A DNA stretch of 64,000 nt from JAVBMV01 sp031552145 (GTDB lineage: Bacteria > Myxococcota > Myxococcia > Myxococcales > UBA5297): positions 62,001 to 126,000 of the forward strand of contig JAVBMV010000004.1 in NCBI GenBank assembly GCA_031552145.1. Direction: 5' to 3'. A program made the position numbers and the translations under genes. Shown piece by piece: positions 35,501 through 43,384 of the stretch. The number at the start of each line of letters is the position of its first letter. Positions within the stretch are counted from its first letter, which is position 1. The notes below the pieces were generated by a model. That model saw only the letters and a list, made by a program, of their open reading frames with translations, was not told where the DNA came from and searched no databases.

Positions 35501-37154
35501 GGCAAATAACTGGCGCAAGAGCCTCACTGTAACCGAGGCCTTGGAGCGCTCGACGGCGGATATGACAGGTTCCTGTGCCAGCTCTGGGCGCGACCTCGTC
35601 TATTCCATCGCGCTTCCCGCCGAGCACGCGCTCTCGGTCACGGTGACGCCGCTGGTCACCTCGCCCACTAGCCTCTTCAAGCCCACGATCTATCTGCGCA
35701 CGATATGCGCCGACCCCCAGTCGGAGCTACCTGGGCTCTGTAAGGCAGCGACGGCGGTCAGCGCGGCCGTGACGCTCGAGACCAGTAGCAGAGCGGCACA
35801 GACCTATTACTTGATCGTCGACTCCCAGGGCGTCGACGACTCCGGCCCCTTCAGGCTCGATGTCGCGGCGCCCCCATTTTTGCGCCCAGACGCCAACGAC
35901 CGGTGTCCCGCCAATGGAGCGCCCTTCCCTCCCGAGTCGACGCTGGTCTTCTCCAACATGCGCGCCTCGATCGGCGGTTCGCTCGAGCGCGACGGCAACG
36001 ACACCACCGGCACCTGCGGCGACTTCACCGGTCCCGACGCCGTCTACAAGTTCAACCTCCCCATGACCTTCGACGTCACCGTGCGCGTCTCGGCGATCGA
36101 CTTCAATCCCTCCATCTATCTGCGCTCTCCCTGCGATGCCCCGGGGGAGGTCTTCCGCTCGGCCTGCATCAAGGGCTCCGGCAGCACGAAGACCTCCGAG
36201 ATCGCGGTGCGCAACCTTCCGCGGGGAGATTATTATGTGTGGGTCGACAGCCTCGCGACGGACCTGGTCGGCACCTTCTGGCTCGATGTGACGCTGGGAG
36301 AGGCCCTCTCTCCCATCGAGCCGGGCGGCTGCGCCAGCACGATCACCGAGATACCCTACGAGCCCGAACATCCCGACACCCCCGTGACGATGGAACAGGT
36401 GAAGGTCACGAAGGACTACTGGGGCGATGGCGACTCGGGGAGCTGCCTGCCCGACATGGCGGGTCCAGACTATGTCTACAAGCTCGCCCTCGAGGCCGAG
36501 CATCAGGTGACGCTCTACACTGGCTCGGGCCCCTACATTTACATCCGCAAGGAGAGCTGCGGCGCGACGAGCCTCGCGAACGCCTATGGCTGCCAGGCGG
36601 GCAGCTCCAAGGGGACCTCCGCTTTCGTGCACCGAAAGATGCCCGCCGGCGTCTACTACATCTTCGTCGACTACAAGGACGCCATCCCCGCGGGCTCTGC
36701 CCCCAGCTTCACGCTCAATGTCGAGCTCGCTTCTCCCGCCGAGGATGTGCCGGTGAATGATCGTTGCGACGGCGCCATTGCGCTCGCCAGCACATCGATA
36801 TCCGGAGACATCCGGCTCGGCTCCAATGACTACGCCTTCGGCTCGAGCGCCACCTGCACCCGGGGCGTCGACTTCAGCAAGGGGCGCGATCTCGTCTACA
36901 AACACACCACGAGCAGCTCGGCAACGTCCTTCAAAGTAACCGTTACCAAGACGGGCACTACCGCCTGGACCTCAGCCGTCTGGATTGGCTCCGACTGCGA
37001 GGCGCTCTCCTCCTGCATCGCCGATGGAACCAGCAGCAGCAGCGCGGTGCTCACGGTCAGCGCGCCGCTGGCGAACCACACTTATTACGTCTTCGTCGAC
37101 ACGACGGTCGCGACCAGCGGAGGCGCTTTCGATATCAAGGTCGAAAACCTGTGA
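29514..37154 (+). CDS. giant multi-repeat Cys-rich lipoprotein/surface protein (2546 aa)
   Basis: Signal peptide with a lipoprotein-like Cys (LVFASC, near residue 26), then an Asp/Gly-rich linker (about 27-78) and a Cys-rich segment (about 79-250). That segment includes 'ECGDDGCGGDCG' and 'DCGIYQARDNCGLPRAVDC', the module shared with other proteins here. From residue 254 to the end there are about 16 repeats of 130-160 residues. Each opens with N/D-x-x-C, has a central GPD-x-VY-x-L strand, a 'Y.R..C' segment and a closing G-x-YY-x-x-VDS hallmark. These resemble bacterial PPC-like beta-sandwich modules. One gene, no frameshift; GC content matches its neighbours. A surface adhesin, binding protein or envelope scaffold is inferred. 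Confidence 0.85.
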   Translation: MRTHPQLAPVLLALLLGTQGLVFASCGSGPDSPGQSDTGPIETDGDVGAGGDADGGGPDGADASDGGDSTDVDAGGEPDCEEPAVLCGEGCCEPPARCVEGVCIPCERQCEGRECGDDGCGGDCGPCDPSDECDESFQCVPRCEESTDALCKRLKIACGRVQAVDLCEHPRDVECPDTCGVDSRCADQANHCECVSEEDESFCARRGKDCGIYQARDNCGLPRAVDCETESAPCLAPDLCQNNLCTGPEVPPSNGGCETAEELALVDGRLEFDIDTHLAGAARHGSCKSGSGPEVVYALYLEELSRVQVTATPFGEAPATPVLYAASACEPRTSVTELACAVAPGSASPAELLIAEAGPGIVYLWIDATGPTTGGLQHIAIEAEPLLRHPLDSCTPPSGPIEGTLTLPLEMTLEHATPSDRPTACALSGRDIYVPILLNFSSGLVATIYSDTRDFHPVLSLVDSCDPLEAELACNDVDEWDYDYTFNRYYSVMEFIFPELQSGTPYWLRVGSTNGKSAHLELTLQFVPTVTNDTCVDAEIIEFSAPEYTTRIEQDTRAAQNNGVGRCIGPGADGGDLVYAITIPEGSPRHLTIDLEANDGAPYASPFHSYKPGLFLRHGCDAIEDYPLTCYYAASSAERLHIIAYSLQPGETYYLFVDTSHRNNSNGAGAFALTLSMPELPPPPENDRCAPDQMAKLLPDPVTHHGVLEGTTLGASNDLEPPCGFSTHGAEVLYQLDVERPSFLRVRATPSAESAGFSPILYILENNCEELSLRSDPSCARSPGTALPFTELMAELPVGRYFLGVDSATVAEGDFELDYYLFPTIQNSSCGQAPLLELSHEHLTLYTDTTRGGSSQQATCASSTLRELVWELAIPVGPPQDLLIAAAPTHHSRFVPVISVRSNCQDPTKENEYACETVGVPTQVSTVAYKLMGGAHYYLFVDGNMAKTEGSQLGANGPMELTLLLRDTALPTQGENCTEPIAFEVSIGSTTNLTGDPRSALDDYSARCTPDSVGGDLVYFTNLSEPMNLRISLTHAGAPLYAPIFWTRTSCDGPDLGCYYADVGETSVLNLRGIEGPLYIFVDSRGHYYESPYLLAIKATNPTAPLPEDTCEGPIALTLGPAPSFLSRATVEESTTGANHDYKGSCSSNAFNHSGADVVYKVYVPDRSLLTARVRREGGLASFKPAVYIREPNACTSSSVHDEIGCGNDSNGIAVASGYVEGGHDYYVIVDGTGNDGGTFALELSTIPVSVPVPDSCSSADDLALESTFTAERFADTSLGSNTSQPAISGTGNGPDLVYSFTLTQPWRFKASLLFASTAGKAILSLIRTQCVAEQSSDLLLLSNVDKGGPAMLELNLDPGTYYLWVDSVRPLQGEFRLEASIAAPAPSGSANCAAVASAQPVVFAGNSAVLQGSTFGRPHDTTGTSECGGATLLGGEALYKVVPPAGKKYSLRAKVERAAGVRASFVPYVYIRSDCLVIPSQVSCTSAGIAATPFSEGRTWYVYVDGSGADSDDFTLTLELVELTWDTCNDAGFIELDGTGHTTLTGTTMGYTNARDVNCTSPQSGLTVAGVPQAGAAGLAGQLPARDAVYKLRVPTAENDLHVNLAMQNTTSALMIERLASEESCPQQTDAPLSFLCDRRTTSSGLAYVKWESIPVGTYLIWIDAAYQSDAGPYTLDVDLVAHGEPAPAPLRDICATATPVQLDARGRATFTGSNRNGIAGPYHTSCNTNTGKAVAYTIPVPSGHGSTVVATLVPDTNSTSAKLNVELRSTCGPVPVSIACTNYTASAGGNPVSISTHIAPGQTTPLYLWVDSATASGAEGSYTAYVSVIPDTTPAPATCDDAVPLPPFSAEGKSFIQGALYGTSSFSGTCAAPGAERIHSVTLADAASLSLVAYGSASLSSTTASVFTPIVYIRAASCGGTNELRCALGGAGAKTRLSTPVLQPDTYWIFVDSSLTTATQAKSAGYTLLVERAMGQVAANDSCSGTIEAIALSEANNWRKSLTVTEALERSTADMTGSCASSGRDLVYSIALPAEHALSVTVTPLVTSPTSLFKPTIYLRTICADPQSELPGLCKAATAVSAAVTLETSSRAAQTYYLIVDSQGVDDSGPFRLDVAAPPFLRPDANDRCPANGAPFPPESTLVFSNMRASIGGSLERDGNDTTGTCGDFTGPDAVYKFNLPMTFDVTVRVSAIDFNPSIYLRSPCDAPGEVFRSACIKGSGSTKTSEIAVRNLPRGDYYVWVDSLATDLVGTFWLDVTLGEALSPIEPGGCASTITEIPYEPEHPDTPVTMEQVKVTKDYWGDGDSGSCLPDMAGPDYVYKLALEAEHQVTLYTGSGPYIYIRKESCGATSLANAYGCQAGSSKGTSAFVHRKMPAGVYYIFVDYKDAIPAGSAPSFTLNVELASPAEDVPVNDRCDGAIALASTSISGDIRLGSNDYAFGSSATCTRGVDFSKGRDLVYKHTTSSSATSFKVTVTKTGTTAWTSAVWIGSDCEALSSCIADGTSSSSAVLTVSAPLANHTYYVFVDTTVATSGGAFDIKVENL
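30273..37151 (+). repeat. about 16 protein-level tandem repeats within the giant lipoprotein
   Basis: Repeats were segmented by eye using three anchors: the opening N-D-x-C (for example NDTC, NDRC, DTCE, NDSC), the mid 'GPDLVY/GGDLVY/GADVVY' and the closing 'YY.(W/F)VDS'. Spacing averages near 143 residues. Repeats are divergent in sequence, so the gene has probably duplicated internally long ago rather than by recent slippage. The last repeat spans about residues 2415-2546. Confidence 0.75.
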
Positions 37155-37175
37155 TGGCTCTGCGATAGTGGGCGC

Positions 37176-37634
37176 ATGGTTTTCGATCGCCTTGAAGACT
37201 GCGCCCGCTATCGGCCGCTCCATCCTCGGCTCGGCCAGGCCTTCGCCTGGCTGAGCCAGCTCACGCTCGATTCATCGCCAGGGCGCTACACGCTCGAGGG
37301 CGAGGTGCTCTACGCCAACCTCGACGAGGCGCAGACCGAGCCGGCGCGCACGCGGCGCTTTGAGTCTCACGCCCAATATATTGACCTGCAACTATCGCTC
37401 GCGGGGGGCGAGCTGATCGAGTGGGCCCCAGCGGGGACGCTGCCCGTTGCGGTAGACTTCGAACCCGGCGGCGACATCGCCTTCCACGTGGAGCCTATTG
37501 TCGCGCCCGCCTCGATCCGTCTGCTTCCCGGCTCCTTCGCCCTCTTCTTTCCCGGCGAGGCACACCGCCCCCTCTGCGCGCTCGAGTGCGGGCCGCGCCC
37601 GGTGCGCAAGGTGGTGGTGAAGCTGAAGGTCTAG
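37176..37634 (+). CDS. YhcH/YjgK/YiaL-family protein
   Basis: 152 residues. The family (TIGR00022/DUF386) is seen in the order of elements LHPRLGQAFAWL, FESHAQYIDLQLSLAGGE, a central metal-binding-like segment, and LLPGSFALFFPGEAHRPLC...VRKVVVKLKV. Members adopt a cupin-like beta-barrel and are linked to sugar-acid handling or biofilm formation in some bacteria, but the reaction is not established. It begins 21 nt after the giant lipoprotein's stop and so could share that transcript. Its 3' end overlaps convergent rmuC by 4 bp. Confidence 0.88.
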   Translation: MVFDRLEDCARYRPLHPRLGQAFAWLSQLTLDSSPGRYTLEGEVLYANLDEAQTEPARTRRFESHAQYIDLQLSLAGGELIEWAPAGTLPVAVDFEPGGDIAFHVEPIVAPASIRLLPGSFALFFPGEAHRPLCALECGPRPVRKVVVKLKV

Positions 37635-38941
37635 CGCTCTCCCGCGGAGCGCACATGGAGCTCCACCTCCGCGAGCTGCGGCAGCTCCTTCTCGCCCGCG
37701 GTCGCGCCAAAGGCGCGGAACTTGCGCGCCGAGACGAGCACGCGCGACTCGAGCGAGCCCACTGTCTTATTGAAGCACTTGACCGCCTTCTCGAGGGCGC
37801 CGCCCAGGTCTTCGAAGTGCGAGCCCATGTCGCACAGGCGGGCGTGGAGCTCCGCTCCGAGAGCGCTCACCTCGCGCGCGTGCTCGGCCACCGTCTGCTG
37901 CTTCCAGCCGTAGGCCACCGCCTTGAGCAGCGCCATCAAGGTCATGGGCGTCGCCACGGCGATGCCGTTGGCGAAGGCATATTCGACCAGTCCCTTGTCC
38001 TCGTCGAAGGCCGCCGAGAAGAAGCTTTCGGCGGGCAGGAAGAGCACCACGAGCTCCGGACTCTGCTCGAACTGGGCCCAATACTCCTTGCGAGCCAATG
38101 CCCCCACCTTTTCCCGAACGTGTCGCGCGTGGTCGCGCAGGCAAGCCTTGCGCTCTTCCTCGGTAGTGGCCTCCTGCGCGTCGAGGTAGGCCGCGAGCGT
38201 CGTCTTGGCGTCGATCACGATGGACCGACCGCCGGGCAGATGCACCACCATGTCGGGGCGGAGCGCGCCGGCGTTCCCTGCCGAAACGGCCTGCTCCTCG
38301 AAGTCGCAATGGCGCAACATTCCGGCCATCTCCACGACGCGCCGAAGCTGCATTTCGCCCCAGAGTCCTCGTACGTGCGGCGTTCGAAGCGCTCGCGTCA
38401 GGCCCCCTGCCTCGCGGCGCAGCTCCCCCTGCGCCTCGAGAAGGCCACGCAGCTGCGCTCCCAGCGCCTCACTCGTTCCCTTGCGCTCGATCTCCGATTC
38501 GCGGAGCTGCCGATCGAGCTGGGCCAGCGACTCGCGCACCGGCAGCACCAGCGCCTCGAAGCTCTGCGCACGTTGCGCCAGCTCGGCGCGCGCGCGCTCC
38601 TGCTCCTTGGCGAAATCGGCGTGGGCCAGCTCGAGGAAGGTCTTGCTGTTCCCCTGCAGCGCCTTGCCCACCAGCGCGTCCAGCTCCTGGGAGATTGCCT
38701 CGCGGGCGCGGGAGAGCAGCTCCACCTTCTCCTGCGCCGCCTTGCGCTCTTCTCCGAGCTGCACCTCGAGCCTAGCCAGCGCGATCCGCGCCTCGCCGAG
38801 CTGCCCTCGCGCTTCGCGCTCAGCCGCGTCGCGGTCGGCGAGCGCGCGCTCCAGCAGAGCCACACGGCGTCTCCCGAGGAGCCATAGCGCGAAGAGGGCG
38901 GCGAGCAGACCGATGGCCGCGCCCAAGAGAAGGAGGATCAT
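37631..38941 (-). CDS. rmuC: DNA recombination protein RmuC
   Basis: 436 residues. An N-terminal membrane anchor (about residues 2-22) and a long coiled coil (30-170) precede the RmuC nuclease-like domain, with RGLWGEMQLRRVVEMAGMLRHCDFEEQ, RPDMVVHLPGGRSIVIDAKT (restriction-endonuclease-like core D...DAK) and VVLFLPAESFFSAAFDEDKGLVEYAF..GI..ATPMTLMALLKAVAYGW. RmuC limits inversions at short inverted repeats. It is probably co-transcribed downstream of the UDG gene (24 nt gap). Confidence 0.95.
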   Translation of the reverse strand: MILLLLGAAIGLLAALFALWLLGRRRVALLERALADRDAAEREARGQLGEARIALARLEVQLGEERKAAQEKVELLSRAREAISQELDALVGKALQGNSKTFLELAHADFAKEQERARAELAQRAQSFEALVLPVRESLAQLDRQLRESEIERKGTSEALGAQLRGLLEAQGELRREAGGLTRALRTPHVRGLWGEMQLRRVVEMAGMLRHCDFEEQAVSAGNAGALRPDMVVHLPGGRSIVIDAKTTLAAYLDAQEATTEEERKACLRDHARHVREKVGALARKEYWAQFEQSPELVVLFLPAESFFSAAFDEDKGLVEYAFANGIAVATPMTLMALLKAVAYGWKQQTVAEHAREVSALGAELHARLCDMGSHFEDLGGALEKAVKCFNKTVGSLESRVLVSARKFRAFGATAGEKELPQLAEVELHVRSAGER

Positions 38942-38965
38942 GGTGCTCTCTCCAGAGTTTCCAGG

Positions 38966-39865
38966 CTAATCGCCACCGCCGCGTCCGAGACCGAGCCGCT
39001 CCATCACTTGCTGCAGGTCTTCCCAGGCGGCGCGCTTCTCGGCGGGGTTGCGCAGCAGGTATGCAGGGTGAAAGGTGGGCATCAACGGGACGCCACAGTA
39101 CTCGCGAAAGCTCCCCCGTAGGCGCGTGATGGGCGTGCTCTCCCGAAGCAGCGTCTGCGCCGCGAACTTGCCCAGCGCGACGATCACCTTGGGCTTCACC
39201 GCAGCGATCTGCGCGCGCAGCACCGGCTCACAGGCGGCGATCTCGTCGGGCTCGGGATTGCGGTTTCCAGGAGGGCGGCACTTGACGACGTTGCAGATGT
39301 AGACGCGCTCACGCGAGAGCCCCATCGCCTCGATCATCTTGGTGAGGAGCGCCCCCGCCTTGCCGACGAAGGGGAGCCCCTGCAGATCTTCCTCTTCCCC
39401 GGGCCCCTCTCCGACGAAGAGCAGCTCGGCCTCGGGGTTGCCGGCACCGAAGACAAGCTTGGTACGCCCCGAGCCCAGGCGGCAGCGGGTGCACTCTCCC
39501 AGCTTCGCGCGCACCTGCTCCAGGGTGCTTCCCTCGGGAGCGAAAGGGGGCGCTGCCGGCGCAGCGGAGGTGGCCGGAGCGGGCGCAAACAAGCCCCCGC
39601 TCCGCTTGCGCTGTAGAAATGAGGAGAGCGACGAGGCGACGACCGCGCGCTCACCCTCGGCGATGGGCGTGCCCTCCTCCGCGGGCTGGCGCTGCACGGC
39701 CGCGGACTGAGCGCGCGTAGAGAAGGCCTTCGCCGGAAGCGGCGGACCAGCCAGCTCGCGCACGCCACTCTCGCGAAGCCAGCTCAGGTTCGCCTGGAGC
39801 GCCCGGACGACCTCCAGCAGCTCTTGCCTCGGCTCGAGGTCGTTCCTCTGCGAAGAGTCGGACAT
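38966..39865 (-). CDS. type-4 (Fe-S) uracil-DNA glycosylase
   Basis: 299 residues. The C-terminal two-thirds is a family-4 UDG: a 4Fe-4S set (C125, C128 in ECTRCRL; C196 in VVKCRPP; C212 in AACEPV), active-site GEGPGEEED (152-160) and the uracil-pocket region PTFHPAYLLRN. It removes uracil from DNA. A Pro/Ala/Ser-rich, probably disordered stretch of about 100 residues precedes the domain, longer than in thermophile homologues and common in high-GC deltaproteobacterial relatives. It lies 14 nt downstream of secF and 24 nt upstream of rmuC on the same strand. Confidence 0.94.
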   Translation of the reverse strand: MSDSSQRNDLEPRQELLEVVRALQANLSWLRESGVRELAGPPLPAKAFSTRAQSAAVQRQPAEEGTPIAEGERAVVASSLSSFLQRKRSGGLFAPAPATSAAPAAPPFAPEGSTLEQVRAKLGECTRCRLGSGRTKLVFGAGNPEAELLFVGEGPGEEEDLQGLPFVGKAGALLTKMIEAMGLSRERVYICNVVKCRPPGNRNPEPDEIAACEPVLRAQIAAVKPKVIVALGKFAAQTLLRESTPITRLRGSFREYCGVPLMPTFHPAYLLRNPAEKRAAWEDLQQVMERLGLGRGGGD

Positions 39866-39879
39866 CGCTTCTCTGGGTA

Positions 39880-41028
39880 CTACCCCGCCTTAGAGACAGG
39901 GAGCGCCGAACCCTTCTTGGCGAAGGTCTCCTCGAGCCAGATGGTGACCGGCGCCGCGATAAAGATGGTCGAGTAGGTGCCGGTGACGATGCCGACGAGC
40001 ATCGCGACGGAGAAGTCCCAGATCTGTCCGACGCCGAAGATGAGCAGACCGACCAGCGAGAGCGCGGTAGCGAAGGAGGTGAGGATGGTCCTGGCCAGGG
40101 TCTCGTTGAGCGCGACGTTGATGAGGCGGTGGAGATCGAGCCCCTTCATCTTGCCCATGTTCTCGCGAATGCGGTCATAGACGACGATGGTGTCGTTGAC
40201 CGAGTAGCCGATGATGGTGAGGAGCGCGGCGACAGAGGTCAGGTTGAATTCGCGCCTGCTGACCAGGAAGAAGCCCAGGACCATCAGCACGTCGTGGAAC
40301 ATGGCGATGATGGCACCCGGCGCGAAGCGCGTATCGAAGCGGAAGGCGATGTAGAGAAGGATCGCGGCCGCCGCGAAGAAGATGGAGAAGAAGCCCTCGT
40401 TGCGCAGTTGCTCTCCAACCTGCGGACCGACGAACTCGACGCGCCTGATCTCGGCCTTGGGTGCGCCCGTGGCCTCGGCGTCGTCGAGCATCTTCCTGAC
40501 GAGATCGGAGATGCCGGCCGTGTAGACGGTAAAACCGCCAGGAACCTCGTTGATCTTGTTGACCTTAATCTTCACGGTCTCGAGCGCCTTGGAGACACGC
40601 GCGCCCTCCACCGCGTGGTGCACGCGCAGATCGAGCTTGTCGCCATATTCGACGTTGAAGTGGAGCGACTGGAACTCCTCCTTCAGCTCGGCGCGCAGCG
40701 CCTCCTCGGCTCCCTTGGCCAACTCATCGGTCATGAGCGAGACGCGGCCGATGCGGACCAGGAAGGAGTGCTCCTCCTCGGCGCCGATGGTCTGGACCGA
40801 AATCTCTCCCAATTCTGCATGCTCCATCGCCTTGCGCACGTCGGTGGCCGAGATCTGCTGCTCGAATTGAACCTCAATCTCGGAACCACCAGCGAAGTCG
40901 ACGCCCCAGTTGAAGCCGAAGAGCGCGATGCCCAGTAGGATGAGCGTATTGATGACAATGGAAGCGACGATGAAGAAGCGGCGCTTGCCGACGAAATCGA
41001 TGTTGGGGTTATGCGGAATCAACTCCAT
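39880..41028 (-). CDS. secF: protein-export membrane protein SecF
   Basis: 382 residues. TM1 (about 18-38), a periplasmic domain (LGEISVQTIGAEEEHSFLVRIG, about 45-190) and five C-terminal helices with FAPGAIIAMFHDVLMVLGF, GYSVNDTIVVYDRIRENMG, RTILTSFATALSLVGLLIFGVGQIWDFSVAMLVGIVTGTYSTIFIAAPV are classic SecF. It works with SecD to use the proton motive force to pull preproteins through SecYEG. The gene lies 42 nt downstream of secD in the yajC-secD-secF operon; the UDG gene follows after 14 nt. Confidence 0.97.
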   Translation of the reverse strand: MELIPHNPNIDFVGKRRFFIVASIVINTLILLGIALFGFNWGVDFAGGSEIEVQFEQQISATDVRKAMEHAELGEISVQTIGAEEEHSFLVRIGRVSLMTDELAKGAEEALRAELKEEFQSLHFNVEYGDKLDLRVHHAVEGARVSKALETVKIKVNKINEVPGGFTVYTAGISDLVRKMLDDAEATGAPKAEIRRVEFVGPQVGEQLRNEGFFSIFFAAAAILLYIAFRFDTRFAPGAIIAMFHDVLMVLGFFLVSRREFNLTSVAALLTIIGYSVNDTIVVYDRIRENMGKMKGLDLHRLINVALNETLARTILTSFATALSLVGLLIFGVGQIWDFSVAMLVGIVTGTYSTIFIAAPVTIWLEETFAKKGSALPVSKAG

Positions 41029-41070
41029 TGAAAGCTCTCCCGTGAGCTGGAAGTCGTCACAGCTTGAGAA

Positions 41071-42840
41071 TCAGACCGAGATATTGCGCCAGCCGCGTCC
41101 GAGCATCAGCCAGTCGACGATGACCCTGGTGACCACGATCGAGGTGAAGAGCGACGCCGCGATGCCGATGATGAGCATCACCGCGAAGCCCCGGACGGGA
41201 CCGCTGCCAAACTGCAGAAGCACGAAGCCCGAGATGAGCGTAGTAATGTGGCCGTCGAAGATGGCCCAGAAGGCGCGGCTGTAGCCCGCCTCGACCGCCG
41301 CCCTCGGCGTCTTGCCGTGGCGCATCTCCTCGCGGATGCGCTCGTTGATGAGCACGTTGGCGTCGACCGCCATGCCCAGCGTGAGCACGAAGCCGGCGAT
41401 GCCCGGCATGGTGAGCGTCGCGTTGAAGGCCGCCATCACCGCCAGGGTGAAGAGCGCGTTCAGGGCGAGCGCCACGTCGGCGATGAGGCCGGTCACCTTG
41501 TAGTAGGCAATCATGAAGAGGATGACGAGCACGAGGCCGAGCGCGACGGCGAAGCTGCCCTTCTTGATGAGCTCGGGCCCGAGCGAGGCGCCCACCGTGC
41601 GCTCTTCGCCAATGGTGACGGGCGCGGGGAGGGCACCTGCCTTGAGCACCGTCGCCAGTTCGCTCGCGTCAGCCAAGAGCTCCTGGATGGGGCGGAAGCC
41701 GCCCAGCGTGATCTGCGCCCTGCCTCCGGCGATCTTCGATTGAATGACCGGGGCGCTGCTGACGGTCTGCTCCAGGACGATGGCCATGCGCTTCTGGATA
41801 TTCTCGCCGGTGATCCGCTCGAACTCCTGCGCGCCCTGGGCGTCGAACTCGAGCGAGACGTAGGGCTTAGGGCCACCGACCGCGTTGGTGTCCTGCATCA
41901 CCTCGGCGCCGATAATCGAGTCGCCGGTGAGCTCCACTTTGGAGTGGAGCAGCAGCGTGCGGTAGCCGTCGCAGAGGTTGCGCACCGTCTTGTTGGGGAT
42001 GCACTCGACCCCCATCTCCCGCCCCTCGGGCATGGAAGGGGTGGCGGTGGCGATGAACTCTTCGAGCTGCTTGCGCGCGTTCTCGCCCATGGAGGAGAGG
42101 AAGGGCGCGCCGCCCTCCCGGTTGAGCTTGATCGTCTCGGGGAGGTTCTGCACCTCGGCGAAGTAGTTGGAGCTATCGTCGACGATCTTGAACTCGAGCT
42201 GCGCCGTGCGTCCCAGGAGCTCCTTCGCCTTAGCGGGATCCTTGAAGCCGGGGAGCTGGACCATGATCGCCTCATTGCCCCGCTTGGCGATGATGGGCTC
42301 GGTGACCCCCCAGGCATTGACGCGGTTGGTGACGACCTTGAGGGCCTGATCGACCGCATCCTGCCGCAGCCGTGCGAGTTGATCGTCGCGGTAGGCGAGG
42401 TGAAAGACCGGCCCATCGACATCGAGCACGTTCATATCGCGGAAGGTCTCCGCGACGAGCGCCTGAAACTTCTGCCGCTCCTCGACGGAGGGGGCCGTCA
42501 CCTTGACGCGCTGTCCATCACCTTCGGCTTTGATGCCCTCGATCTTCTTGTCGGCCGCGAAGCGGACCAGCTGATCGCCGAGGCGGTTCGCCTTGTTCCT
42601 GAGCGCGGTGTTGGTGTCGACGCCGAGCACCAGATGGATGCCGCCCTGGAGATCGAGCCCCAGATTGAGGCGCGTCTTGGCCGATGGGGCCCAGGAGGGG
42701 ATATTCTCCTCGAGCTTCTCGACCGAGTTGCGTTCCTCGGGAGGCAGCTTGAAGTAGTGATACGAAGGTACCAGCAACCAGCACGCCCCGATGATCAGGG
42801 CGACGATCAGGCCTACCTTCCAATAGAAAGCTCGATCCAT
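41071..42840 (-). CDS. secD: protein-export membrane protein SecD
   Basis: About 589 residues from the ATG at 42840, opening MDRAFYWKVGLIVALIIGACW (TM1). An ATG at 42888 would add 16 soluble residues and has no better ribosome site, so the shorter start is preferred. The hallmark GLDLQGGIHLVLGVD follows, then the large periplasmic domain including the P1 head and KAGALPAPVTIGEERTVGASLGP. The C-terminal TM bundle has MPGIAGFVLTLGMAVDANVLINERIREE. SecD pairs with SecF in export of proteins across the inner membrane. Spacing to yajC (63 nt) and secF (42 nt) shows a single operon. Confidence 0.96.
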   Translation of the reverse strand: MDRAFYWKVGLIVALIIGACWLLVPSYHYFKLPPEERNSVEKLEENIPSWAPSAKTRLNLGLDLQGGIHLVLGVDTNTALRNKANRLGDQLVRFAADKKIEGIKAEGDGQRVKVTAPSVEERQKFQALVAETFRDMNVLDVDGPVFHLAYRDDQLARLRQDAVDQALKVVTNRVNAWGVTEPIIAKRGNEAIMVQLPGFKDPAKAKELLGRTAQLEFKIVDDSSNYFAEVQNLPETIKLNREGGAPFLSSMGENARKQLEEFIATATPSMPEGREMGVECIPNKTVRNLCDGYRTLLLHSKVELTGDSIIGAEVMQDTNAVGGPKPYVSLEFDAQGAQEFERITGENIQKRMAIVLEQTVSSAPVIQSKIAGGRAQITLGGFRPIQELLADASELATVLKAGALPAPVTIGEERTVGASLGPELIKKGSFAVALGLVLVILFMIAYYKVTGLIADVALALNALFTLAVMAAFNATLTMPGIAGFVLTLGMAVDANVLINERIREEMRHGKTPRAAVEAGYSRAFWAIFDGHITTLISGFVLLQFGSGPVRGFAVMLIIGIAASLFTSIVVTRVIVDWLMLGRGWRNISV

Positions 42841-42903
42841 CGACTCACCCGTTCGGGCCTCGGCCGCTCCGCGCCAGGCCCGCTCCATTCAGCAGAAAAA
42901 ATC

Positions 42904-43254
42904 CTACAGCTCGGGCTCTTCCAGCAACCCTTCGGGAGCGCGTCCCGAGATGAACCCCTTGAGCACTCGCACCCGCAGGTCGCGCCCGATCTCGACCACG
43001 ATGAACTTCTCCGAGACCTGATGGATGCGCCCCAGCATCCCGCCACCCACGATCACGCCATCGCCTCGCTTGAGCTGCGAGAGCATTTCGCGGTGGGCCT
43101 TGGCCTGCTTCTGCTGAGGGCGGATCAGCATGAAGTAGAAGATGGCGACCATCGCGACCATCATCACGACGACGCCCCACCCACTCTGCCCTCCCGGGGC
43201 CCCAGGGCTCTGTGCTACCACTAGGCCCGCGGCGGGCAAGTTGAAGCTCCACAT
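42904..43254 (-). CDS. yajC: preprotein translocase accessory protein YajC
   Basis: 116 residues. A short N-terminal tail, one TM segment (about 27-45, VVVMMVAMVAIFYFMLIRPQQKQAKAHREML) and a small C-terminal domain with LKRGDGVIVGGGMLGRIHQV match YajC. Shine-Dalgarno aggag is 9 nt upstream. It is a small partner of the SecDF complex and the first gene of the yajC-secD-secF operon. Confidence 0.95.
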   Translation of the reverse strand: MWSFNLPAAGLVVAQSPGAPGGQSGWGVVVMMVAMVAIFYFMLIRPQQKQAKAHREMLSQLKRGDGVIVGGGMLGRIHQVSEKFIVVEIGRDLRVRVLKGFISGRAPEGLLEEPEL

Positions 43255-43384
43255 GGCATTCTTCTCCTAGCGAACGAAACGGGCCCTTCTAACAGAGGGT
43301 CGCTTGGAGAGCAATCGGCAACCGCTAGAATCGGCTCGGCAGAGCCCCTCACCTTCTCCCCGCCCCGCGGGATCGGAGTCCTCG

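Noticed and set aside
41248..43224. A 658-residue plus-strand frame opposite secD and yajC
   Set aside because: Antisense to two well-conserved export genes; composition (Arg/Asp/Glu-rich) is that of a shadow frame.
39880..43254. Novelty of the secF-secD-yajC cluster
   Set aside because: Gene order, lengths and motifs are standard for Gram-negative bacteria.
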